DNA from: Patescibacteria group bacterium
GTDB lineage: Bacteria > Patescibacteria > UBA1384 > JAMDBS01
Assembly (NCBI GenBank): GCA_023487325.1
Contig: JAMDBS010000153.1
Span: 1 to 5,257, forward strand
Length of the DNA: 5,257 nucleotides
Direction of reading: 5' to 3'
Part shown: positions 1-5,200 of the stretch, in pieces
Numbering within the stretch: position 1 is the stretch's first letter
How the letters are laid out: every line of letters starts with the position of its first letter
Notes under the pieces: model-generated
What the model was told of the DNA's origin: nothing
The model's database searches: none
The model's input: only the letters and a program-made list of their open reading frames with translations
Made by a program: the position numbers and the translations under genes

Positions 1-93
1 AAAATTCTCCCAAGTTCTCAGATAAAAACAGAAAATATCTCAGCCGTACTCATTGCTGGAGCCGATAATCGCATATCGCCCTTGACCCAGTAG
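1..93 (+). CDS. Possible 3' end of an unidentified gene entering from the left edge
   Basis: Frame 1 is open from the first base for 30 codons and stops at TAG (91-93). The C-terminal residues would read ...ISAVLIAGADNRISPLTQ. I do not recognise the family. Thirty open codons are weak evidence in AT-rich DNA: frame 3 is also open for about 20 codons here, and the opposite strand has an open stretch over roughly 40-117. The stop lies inside the left arm of the inverted repeat described next. Nothing else in the first 301 bases looks coding. Confidence 0.3.
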   Translation, partial: KILPSSQIKTENISAVLIAGADNRISPLTQ

Positions 94-229
94 AATCACT
101 TTGACTTGTTGCTTAAGAAAAAATCAACTAGACTAGCTAGTTTAATATATAACATGGTTATCTTTAGAAAATAAATCATTGTTGCACATCGCAACTTTGA
201 TTTTTTATGTCAAAGTAGCTCTACTGGGT
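79..229. repeat. Widely spaced imperfect inverted repeat upstream of the CsgG-like gene
   Basis: The reverse complement of 85-105 matches 209-229 at 18 of 21 positions: 8 identical bases (GTCAAAGT), three adjacent transitions (GAT versus AGC), then 10 identical bases (TCTACTGGGT). A looser match may extend outward to 79 and 240, since both flanks reach CAA...GGG after a small gap. The arms are about 100 bases apart. The spacer is AT-rich and holds a perfect palindrome, ACTAGCTAGT (132-141), and a small GTTGC/GCAAC stem (181-195), but no gene. The right arm abuts the -35 box, so it could be a paired regulator site, a long-loop hairpin, or the remains of a small mobile element or inverted duplication. 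The sequence alone does not decide. Confidence 0.55.
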
Positions 230-257
230 TGACAAAAGGGTTTTTCTATGCTATATT
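229..257 (+). promoter_or_regulatory. Strong sigma-70-type promoter with extended -10
   Basis: A perfect -35 box TTGACA (229-234) is followed by a 17-base spacer and a -10 box TATATT (252-257, five of six consensus bases). TG at 249-250 gives the extended -10 form TGnTATATT. Transcription should start near 264, leaving a leader of about 38 bases before the ATG at 302. The -35 box overlaps the right arm of the inverted repeat by one base, so a protein bound to that arm would compete with RNA polymerase. Confidence 0.8.
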
Positions 258-285
258 TATAGGTTAATTGAGCGAGAATATTAAA

Positions 286-294
286 AAGGAGGTG
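286..294 (+). promoter_or_regulatory. Full-length Shine-Dalgarno sequence
   Basis: AAGGAGGTG matches the complement of the 16S rRNA 3' end almost completely and lies 7-9 bases before the ATG at 302, which fixes that start. It is stronger than the ribosome binding sites of the minus-strand genes. With the strong promoter, it predicts a well-expressed protein. Confidence 0.8.
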
Positions 295-301
295 TTCGTA
301 C

Positions 302-1309
302 ATGCGAACACTCGTGATCGTATTTTTGGCGATGGTTATCGCCGTAGGTATTTTTTCGCCGGCATTCGCGGCCGAGAAGCCACGAGTGGCGGTGATTGTT
401 TTCGATGTCAGACCAAATAAGGATTGGTCTGGTTGGGGCACAAATAGGCCCATCGATGACATAATTCAATTAGCCAACGGAATTTTGTCCAAGACGGAAA
501 AATTCCAAATACCTAACCGCAACTTAAGGCAGGAGACCTGGACTGAGCAAGATTTGCTTAGTACTGGCAGAATGGACCCGGCGACGGTTGCCAGGAAAGG
601 CAAAACTGTTGGAGCGGAGCTGCTTCTGAATATCTGTATAAGGAGCTATGGTCTATCATCGGCAGGTGCAATTGCAGTTCCGTTTAAAATTGATGGGCGC
701 CAGTATGGTGTTGGTCATGGCGGGTCCGATTACAAACTTACTTTATCGGCTGAACTAGTTGACGTTGCAACCTCAACCACGGTTTGGCCACTTAGTGGGA
801 GCCCGGTTGTGTTTGAGGGGGTAGATAGCGAGTCCGTCAACCTTATTGGCAGTGAATTTGTTAATATTATTTGGGGAACTTCGTCGTCAAAAGCGGCGGT
901 TAATGCCCTGACCAAGATTGCAAATTCATTGGTTTCCGACTTCTTACCCAGCTATCAGCCAGCAGCCGTTTCATCCTTAGCCCAGAACCCTTCCGGGCCG
1001 GTATTGCCGGCAGACCCAGTAAAAACTTTCTGGCAGATGACCAATGACCTGATTGCTGCCGGTGGGAATGGCGAGAGGCCCATTCTGTTTTTTAACAAGC
1101 CTGCCAAGTTAGGAAGCAGATGGATTATCGTATCAGTCAAAACAGCTGAACCTTGGGCGGTGGTGGAGGTAATTTCTTCCTCACCGGCGCCTAGATTTGG
1201 TGGCCTGGTTTATGAGGTTAAAGTTATAGGCGGCAATGTGCCGACCTCATTTCTGCCAGGCACGGTTGAGGGGTACAAAATGATAAAATATAACCCTTCA
1301 AAAAAGTAG
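302..1309 (+). CDS. Exported CsgG/LpoB-like protein with an unrecognised C-terminal domain
   Basis: The 335-residue protein starts with a signal peptide (hydrophobic core about residues 4-19, likely signal peptidase I site at A21-F-A-A). There is no lipobox. Residues 27-115 follow the CsgG-type layout: a first strand PRVAVIVFDV, a helix, FQIPNRNLRQETWTEQDLL, the stretch GRMDPATVARKGKTVGAELL, then a strand ending in RSYG. Residues 144-162 (DYKLTLSAELVDVATSTTVW) match the usual 'VD..T..v.W' strand. This fold occurs in CsgG, LpoB and related envelope proteins of diderm bacteria. Residues about 238-335 are a separate C-terminal region that I cannot assign. The gene stands alone between its own promoter and terminator. 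Its G+C is visibly higher than the minus-strand genes, which hints at transfer or different selection. The family call is from remembered sequence pattern only. Confidence 0.6.
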   Translation: MRTLVIVFLAMVIAVGIFSPAFAAEKPRVAVIVFDVRPNKDWSGWGTNRPIDDIIQLANGILSKTEKFQIPNRNLRQETWTEQDLLSTGRMDPATVARKGKTVGAELLLNICIRSYGLSSAGAIAVPFKIDGRQYGVGHGGSDYKLTLSAELVDVATSTTVWPLSGSPVVFEGVDSESVNLIGSEFVNIIWGTSSSKAAVNALTKIANSLVSDFLPSYQPAAVSSLAQNPSGPVLPADPVKTFWQMTNDLIAAGGNGERPILFFNKPAKLGSRWIIVSVKTAEPWAVVEVISSSPAPRFGGLVYEVKVIGGNVPTSFLPGTVEGYKMIKYNPSKK

Positions 1310-1325
1310 CATTCTTGCTTAAATC

Positions 1326-1356
1326 AAAACCTCGCCTTGTACAAGGCGAGGTTTTT
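1326..1356. terminator. Perfect palindromic intrinsic terminator shared by convergent genes
   Basis: Bases 1326-1355 form a perfect palindrome with its axis between 1340 and 1341 (arm AAAACCTCGCCTTGT). It folds as 13 pairs around a GTAC loop, with a GC-rich core and a T run at 1352-1356 on the plus strand. On the minus strand the left arm supplies TTTT followed by GATTT. The hairpin lies 17 bases after the plus-strand TAG and 35 bases beyond the minus-strand TAA at 1391, so it should end transcription from both sides. Confidence 0.9.
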
Positions 1357-1390
1357 CTTATATAAACTAAAATGGACATGATTGCGCGTA

Positions 1391-1741
1391 TTACTGAACA
1401 GGAACTGGAATACTACCACCACCGGTGATACCGAGCTGTGTAAGAACCCAAGAACCAGCCACATAAGCAATGGCTACGACTACGATACCAATGACAGCAT
1501 CAATTAAAAGCTTTTTAGCTTTGGTTGAAGCTTCTTCGTTGCCAGCAGAAGTTAGGTATTGGATACCGCCGATTAGAAACATTACTACGAAGATTAAGCC
1601 AGCAAGACCAACAATCCAGTTGTAGATGTTTTTGAAATTTTGAGAAAAATTACCCGATCCAAATGCCTGAGCTTTAGCAAGACCTAAATAAAGCATAGAA
1701 ACTGGTATACCCCAAAGGGTATTTTTCATTAGCTTTTTCAT
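1391..1741 (-). CDS. VirB2/TrbC-like pilin, probable major subunit
   Basis: This 116-residue protein has a signal peptide with a good signal peptidase I site (A24-Q-A26, cut before F27), leaving a mature chain of about 90 residues. Two hydrophobic segments (about 41-60 and 79-101) flank a polar loop with the motif GGIQYLTSAGNEEASTKAKK (58-77). This is the architecture of VirB2/TrbC pilins: two membrane helices, a basic cytoplasmic loop and both ends outside. A short Gly/Pro tail ends the chain. The same motif occurs in the next two genes. GGAGG lies only 3 bases before the ATG, which is tight; an in-frame ATG at codon 5 is possible but would be too distant. It has its own promoter, is the shortest of the three, and is the best candidate for an abundant structural subunit. 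Known members build conjugation or DNA-transfer pili; the role here is inferred. Confidence 0.75.
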   Translation of the reverse strand: MKKLMKNTLWGIPVSMLYLGLAKAQAFGSGNFSQNFKNIYNWIVGLAGLIFVVMFLIGGIQYLTSAGNEEASTKAKKLLIDAVIGIVVVAIAYVAGSWVLTQLGITGGGSIPVPVQ

Positions 1742-1791
1742 ATTCCTCCAATTAATTTAAATATTTTTAATGGCTAAACGGCCTTTTTAAT

Positions 1792-1820
1792 ATTATAGCA
1801 AGTTTTTTAAAAAAAGTAAA
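1792..1820 (-). promoter_or_regulatory. Extended -10 promoter for the last pilin gene
   Basis: On the minus strand, -35 TTTACT (1820-1815) is followed by a 17-base spacer that is nearly all T6A6, then a perfect -10 TATAAT (1797-1792). TG at 1800-1799 completes TGCTATAAT. The start site should be near 1785, giving a leader of about 44 bases. The -35 box begins just after the TGA of the preceding pilin, so the promoter fills the only sizeable gap between the pilin genes. I see no terminator between them, so read-through from upstream is also likely. Confidence 0.75.
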
Positions 1821-1822
1821 AA

Positions 1823-2194
1823 TCAAGTTTTTGGCGCCCAAGTGACACCTAAAATATTATTCATCAAATATGAGATAAACAAGCCGGCCAAGGTGACAAT
1901 AACTAAAGCCACAACTGTCCAAAGAATGGTGTTTTTAGCTTTTTCCATATTCTGCTCATTGCCCATGGCAGTCATGTATTGAATACCGCCATATATTAAC
2001 ATAATAACTGCTATAGTGCCAAAAATGCCACCAGCAAAAACCACGGCCTTCCAGACAATTCGGGCAATGTCGTCGCTGGTAATGGCGGTAGGATCGGTAA
2101 TCCCCAACACACTCCAAAGGGAGCAGCCACTTAACAGGATTGGTAAACAAAGACCAATGCCGATAAGAGAAATTTTTGATTTAATATTTTTCAT
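1823..2194 (-). CDS. VirB2/TrbC-like pilin-family lipoprotein
   Basis: The 123-residue protein has a lipoprotein signal peptide: KNIKSK charged start, hydrophobic core, then the lipobox L21-S-G-C24. The mature protein would be lipidated at Cys24 and tethered to the outer face of the membrane. Two hydrophobic segments follow (about 49-69 and 89-111) around the loop GGIQYMTAMGNEQNMEKAKN (69-88), the same core as in both neighbouring pilins. Lipidation of a VirB2-like protein is unusual. It suggests a membrane-anchored minor subunit or pilus-base component rather than a polymerising pilin, which is inference. The start is supported by AAGGA 4 bases upstream. The ATG lies 12 bases after the previous stop, so it is in the same operon. 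It ends with TGA, evidence against TGA recoding. Confidence 0.7.
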   Translation of the reverse strand: MKNIKSKISLIGIGLCLPILLSGCSLWSVLGITDPTAITSDDIARIVWKAVVFAGGIFGTIAVIMLIYGGIQYMTAMGNEQNMEKAKNTILWTVVALVIVTLAGLFISYLMNNILGVTWAPKT

Positions 2195-2206
2195 ATAATC
2201 CTTATT

Positions 2207-2863
2207 TTACAATGGGACAGGTAAATTCGAAGAATCACTTTGATCATTGGGGATATCGGTTGATGTCGGGATGAAGCTTGGGGCGCTAGTGGGGTTGCCA
2301 GCCATATCCACAAATTTGCCAACTTGTTTTAAATAAATTGCTCCAGCAGGCAAAGCGCCGGGATAATCATTAGGATAAACATTTTGCAGGCGAACACTAT
2401 TAGCAGATAATGGCCCTTGAAAATTATCAGGATAAACAGTATATGTTCCGGTTAATGTTAAAGTTGGCGATGAAGTTGTGCTGGTAGTCGCAGTCACATT
2501 TTGTGGCGTAGATTCTTTAAAAACCCGCTCCTGCAAAAAACTAACCACAGGGAAACTCAAAGCTACGACAATAATGCCTACTAAACTGAAAATTAAAGTT
2601 TTTTTGGCGGTTTCAGATGTCTGTTGATTGCCTCCGGAAGTCATATATTGGATGCCGCCGATTAGCAGCATAACAATAAAAATCACCCCGGCAAAACTTT
2701 GCATAACCAAAGGGATATTATTCAAAAATGCCGATAAGTCCAAAAATCTTGTTGGGTTTGTTAATCTAAAACCTTGGCTTTGTGTTGGCGAAGGTGCACT
2801 GGCTGCGAAACAACTGCCAAACAAAAACAAGTTGGTAATGATAATAATCATTAATTTGATCAT
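2207..2863 (-). CDS. VirB2/TrbC-like pilin-family protein with an extracellular repeat tail
   Basis: At 218 residues this is about twice the usual VirB2 length. It has an N-terminal signal (1-20) with an ambiguous end: FGSC18 could be a weak lipobox, or C-F-A20 a signal peptidase I site. Hydrophobic segments at about 51-69 and 89-110 flank GGIQYMTSGGNQQTSETAKK (69-88), the motif shared with both downstream genes. If the loop is cytoplasmic, as in VirB2, everything after residue 111 is outside the cell. That tail has a Thr/Ser-rich linker (118-140), two copies of a 19-residue YP repeat (143-180), a short VGKFVDMAGNP stretch, and a Ser/Pro/Asp-rich end. The ATG is 3 bases after the stop of the solute-binding protein, and AGGA overlaps that stop, suggesting translational coupling. 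SD spacing is very short; the first ATG is kept because Lys3 gives the signal its positive charge. Confidence 0.7.
   Translation of the reverse strand: MIKLMIIIITNLFLFGSCFAASAPSPTQSQGFRLTNPTRFLDLSAFLNNIPLVMQSFAGVIFIVMLLIGGIQYMTSGGNQQTSETAKKTLIFSLVGIIVVALSFPVVSFLQERVFKESTPQNVTATTSTTSSPTLTLTGTYTVYPDNFQGPLSANSVRLQNVYPNDYPGALPAGAIYLKQVGKFVDMAGNPTSAPSFIPTSTDIPNDQSDSSNLPVPL
2324..2437 (-). repeat. Tandem 19-residue YP repeat inside the long pilin
   Basis: Codons 143-161 and 162-180 encode two adjacent units, VYPDNFQGPLSANSVRLQN and VYPNDYPGALPAGAIYLKQ. V, Y, P, G, L, A and L are identical at the same positions, and D/N, N/D, F/Y and V/I are conservative. The DNA also keeps a trace of duplication: GGATAAACA occurs at the start of both units on the plus strand. 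The consensus is VYPxxxxGxLxAxxxxLxx. I do not recognise it as a named repeat family. Confidence 0.75.
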
Positions 2864-2866
2864 ATC

Positions 2867-4231
2867 CTACTTTCTCAGCAAAGTGGTGACGTCGCTGGCG
2901 GCGGCATCAATGGTATTTTGCAGAGGCTGCCCGCCAACAACATTAGTAATCATTTGTTGAAATATGGTATCAACATTTTGCGGGTATTGACCTTTATACC
3001 AATCTTGGGCTGAAGTTAATTGGAAAAGAAAAACGCTATTTTTTTGTTTAACGCGATCTTTTGTTGTAGGCACAAAGCCGGTGTCTGGACGAAAAGGAAG
3101 GGGTCTTTTGGTGCTTTGGGAATAATTTTGGGTTTTGTTCTTGCTAACGTAATTAATAAAGTCCCAGGCCAAAGCAGGATTTTTGGAATTGTTAGTGACA
3201 GTTTCCACCCAATAAGAAGCATAATCAACTGCTGTGGTCGCATCTTTAATCTGAGGCAATGGAGCAATGTCATATTTTAAGGTTGGCGCTTGGTTATAAA
3301 GGGTGTCTCTAATATAGCCATAATTGATCATCATAGCAACCTTGCCATCAATAAAAGCTTGTACTGAGTTAGGCATTGAGTCATTCCATGTATAAGCTTC
3401 TTTGGTGGGGTTGGAAAAAGCAGTATAAAATTCCAAAGCTTTGGTGCCGGCATAATAGGGCTCACCAGACTGTTTGGAAATAGGTAAATTAAAGGTGGCA
3501 CTTTTTTTATCGTCAGAAACCATTTTAGTGCTATTCTGAAGCATTAGAGCGCTTAAAATATCTTCCGATCTGTCTACATTTTTAGAGGTACCCAAAGCTG
3601 CACCAGCTCTTGAAATGGTGTTGCCATTTTTGATAGTAAGAAGTTTGATATCTTTAATAAATTCTTCCCAATCAAGAGGGCCATCAATTAACGCGCTATC
3701 TGTCGATAAGAGAGATTTGTTATTAATTAGTTCATCCCTGGTTTTTTGGAAAATATTAGTGTTGTAATACAAAACTAAAGTATCGATGCTCCATGGAATG
3801 CCATAAATTTTGCCATCAATCACATTATCATTAACAGCTACATCGGGATATTTTTGTTTGTATTGCTCAACTGTCATTAAAGTATCGGGCATAGGTTTCA
3901 ATTTATCGTATTCTCTAGGCATCCAATCATTTCTAATCATCCAAATATCCGGTCCTTTGCCGGCCGCTAAGGCATTGACAGTTTCATTAATATATTCGTT
4001 GTAGTCCTTTTTAATATAAACAACGTCCACGTTAATTTCTGATTTTTTGTTGGAGATGTAGTCTTGGATAATGGGATCAAATACCTCTTTGTTATCAAAA
4101 AGCTGCCAAATAGTAATGGTTTGTTTGGGTCCTGAAGCGGTTTGTGAGCCTGGGAACAAAGAACAACCTGAAAAAGTTGTTAGGATAAAGATTGCTAACA
4201 AAGTTAGAACGAGTGCTTTAAATTTTTTCAA
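2867..4231 (-). CDS. Family-1 extracellular solute-binding lipoprotein (ABC type)
   Basis: From TTG at 4231-4229 the product is 454 residues: MKKFKALVLTLL..., a lipoprotein signal with lipobox F-S-G-C23. A GTG at 4252 would add MAGGGDI, but it has no good ribosome site and lies in a hairpin; G7 (4243-4237) sits 5 bases before the TTG. Family hallmarks in order are a first strand TITIWQLFDN, AAGKGPDIWMI, GKIYGIPWSIDTLVLYYN (140-157), PLDWEEFIKDIKLLT (185-199), FIDGKVAMMINYGYI (293-307) and NPALAWDFINYVS near the C-terminus. Length is normal for the family. These proteins capture sugars or similar solutes outside the membrane for an ABC importer, but no permease or ATPase is in the window. The substrate cannot be told. 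It lies 3 bases upstream of a pilin gene, so the two are almost certainly co-transcribed. Confidence 0.85.
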   Translation of the reverse strand: MKKFKALVLTLLAIFILTTFSGCSLFPGSQTASGPKQTITIWQLFDNKEVFDPIIQDYISNKKSEINVDVVYIKKDYNEYINETVNALAAGKGPDIWMIRNDWMPREYDKLKPMPDTLMTVEQYKQKYPDVAVNDNVIDGKIYGIPWSIDTLVLYYNTNIFQKTRDELINNKSLLSTDSALIDGPLDWEEFIKDIKLLTIKNGNTISRAGAALGTSKNVDRSEDILSALMLQNSTKMVSDDKKSATFNLPISKQSGEPYYAGTKALEFYTAFSNPTKEAYTWNDSMPNSVQAFIDGKVAMMINYGYIRDTLYNQAPTLKYDIAPLPQIKDATTAVDYASYWVETVTNNSKNPALAWDFINYVSKNKTQNYSQSTKRPLPFRPDTGFVPTTKDRVKQKNSVFLFQLTSAQDWYKGQYPQNVDTIFQQMITNVVGGQPLQNTIDAAASDVTTLLRK

Positions 4232-4243
4232 AATATCCCCCCC
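4229..4243 (-). promoter_or_regulatory. G-run ribosome site and TTG start that decide the lipoprotein N-terminus
   Basis: On the minus strand, seven G residues (4243-4237) are followed by ATATT and the TTG codon (4231-4229). Starting here gives a compact signal peptide (MKKFKALVL...SGC). The upstream GTG (4252-4250) would put seven residues, mostly Gly, ahead of it and falls within the base-paired stem at 4243-4289. The choice is inference. Confidence 0.55.
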
Positions 4244-4289
4244 GCCCGCCACGCAAGCCAGCTTCTCTGTCTTGCTGGCGTTGCGGGCG
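4243..4289. other. GC-rich hairpin between galU and the lipoprotein gene
   Basis: The stem pairs 4243-4249 with 4283-4289 (7 pairs, all G-C), then after one mismatch 4251-4254 with 4278-4281, then after a 4-base bulge 4259-4262 with 4274-4277, leaving an 11-base loop (4263-4273). It is strikingly GC-rich for this AT-rich region. On the transcribed (minus) strand it is followed by G7ATATTTT, not a T run, so it is not a normal intrinsic terminator for galU. It ends directly on the lipoprotein ribosome site, so it could protect the downstream mRNA from decay, modulate translation, or be a copy of a dispersed intergenic element. Confidence 0.6.
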
Positions 4290-4301
4290 CGGCCTTTATA
4301 T

Positions 4302-5171
4302 TTATATTTTCAAACTTCTTATATATTCTTTCAATCCCTCAGCGATGTCTGGGTCCCGAAGTGCAAAATCAAGATTGGTCTTTAAATATTCCAGTTTGTT
4401 GCCAGTGTCATAATATTTACCATTTTCAATCTCGCAGGCATAGACATCGGTGGTTTTCATTAGCTCAGTGATGGCGTCCACCAACCATAATTCCCCGCTT
4501 TTACCGGTTTGCAGTTTGTCTAAAATTTGAAATATCTCTGGTGGTAAAATATAGGCGCCATGGGCGGCAAGATTTGATGGCGCTTCTTCGGGTTTGGGTT
4601 TTTCCACGATTTTTTTAATTTTAAAAACATTGCCCTCAACTGGTTCAATATCGGCAATGCCATAGCGGGAAACATCGGCTTTGTTGGTAATTCTGACTGC
4701 CGAGATGACTGGTTTTTGATATTTTTCGAAAGCTTCTATGGTTTGCTTCAGGCGAGGTGGGTTAGAATAAATAAATTCGTCGCCCCAGACAACCGCAAAA
4801 GCCTCATTTTTGACATATTCTCTGGCCGAAAGTACAGGTGTGGCATTACCATAGGGGCCTTGCTGATTGACAAAAGTAAAATTAGCCATTTTTGCCAAAG
4901 CCCGGACTTCTTCAAGCTGGTCAAGTTTACCGAATTTTTCTAAAAAATTTTCCAGTTCTAAATTTTGTCCAAAAAGGGTTTTGATAGCTTGTTTTTGAGG
5001 AGTCAGCACAATAATAATATCCTTGATGCCGGAATTAACTACTTCTTCAACTACATAGCTAATAGCAGGTTTATTGACGATAGGTAGCAGTTCTTTGGGC
5101 ACAGCTTTGGTGACCGGCAAGAATCTGGTGCCAAAACCAGCCGCAGGAATTACTGCCTTGGTAATTTTCAT
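4302..5171 (-). CDS. galU: UTP-glucose-1-phosphate uridylyltransferase
   Basis: This cytoplasmic enzyme joins UTP and glucose-1-phosphate to give UDP-glucose and pyrophosphate, supplying sugar donors for surface polysaccharides and glycolipids. The 289-residue length is normal for bacterial GalU. Visible motifs are the nucleotide-binding loop AAGFGTRFLPVTKAVPKELL (10-29), NKPAISYVVEE (33-43), GPYGNATPVL (105-114) in the uracil-binding region, the metal-site strand VVWGDEF (127-133), VSRYGIADI (167-175), IVEKPKPEEAPSNLA (188-202) with the conserved VEKP lysine, SGELWLVDAI (225-234), and YYDTGNKLEYLKTNLDFAL (253-271). The GPYGN and WGDEF forms differ from the Escherichia coli LGLGH and PD forms but keep the general pattern. 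The ATG follows a modest GAGGG site with 3 bases between. The octamer repeat lies directly upstream; no clear promoter is visible, so it may lie beyond the right edge. Confidence 0.93.
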   Translation of the reverse strand: MKITKAVIPAAGFGTRFLPVTKAVPKELLPIVNKPAISYVVEEVVNSGIKDIIIVLTPQKQAIKTLFGQNLELENFLEKFGKLDQLEEVRALAKMANFTFVNQQGPYGNATPVLSAREYVKNEAFAVVWGDEFIYSNPPRLKQTIEAFEKYQKPVISAVRITNKADVSRYGIADIEPVEGNVFKIKKIVEKPKPEEAPSNLAAHGAYILPPEIFQILDKLQTGKSGELWLVDAITELMKTTDVYACEIENGKYYDTGNKLEYLKTNLDFALRDPDIAEGLKEYIRSLKI

Positions 5172-5200
5172 ACGCCCTCACAAATAACAATTTTTTTCAT

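Noticed and set aside
40..117. Minus-strand open stretch ending ...LLGQGRYAIIGSSNEYG
   Set aside because: It is protein-like, but it has an upstream in-frame stop, no ATG and no ribosome site. It is too short to call as a gene and is used only as a hint about the inverted repeat.
181..206. GTTGC/GCAAC stem followed by a T-rich run, resembling a small terminator
   Set aside because: The stem has only five pairs and the T run is interrupted by GA, so it is too weak to call.
1823..1825. Possible TGA recoding, as in Absconditabacteria/Gracilibacteria
   Set aside because: TGA here sits at a natural protein end, directly before a promoter, with only an unstructured AT-rich stretch in frame beyond it; TAA and TAG are also used.
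4290..4315. TATAAATATAAA on the minus strand at the end of galU as a promoter for the lipoprotein gene
   Set aside because: No acceptable -35 box at the right spacing, and AT-rich text produces such -10-like strings by chance.
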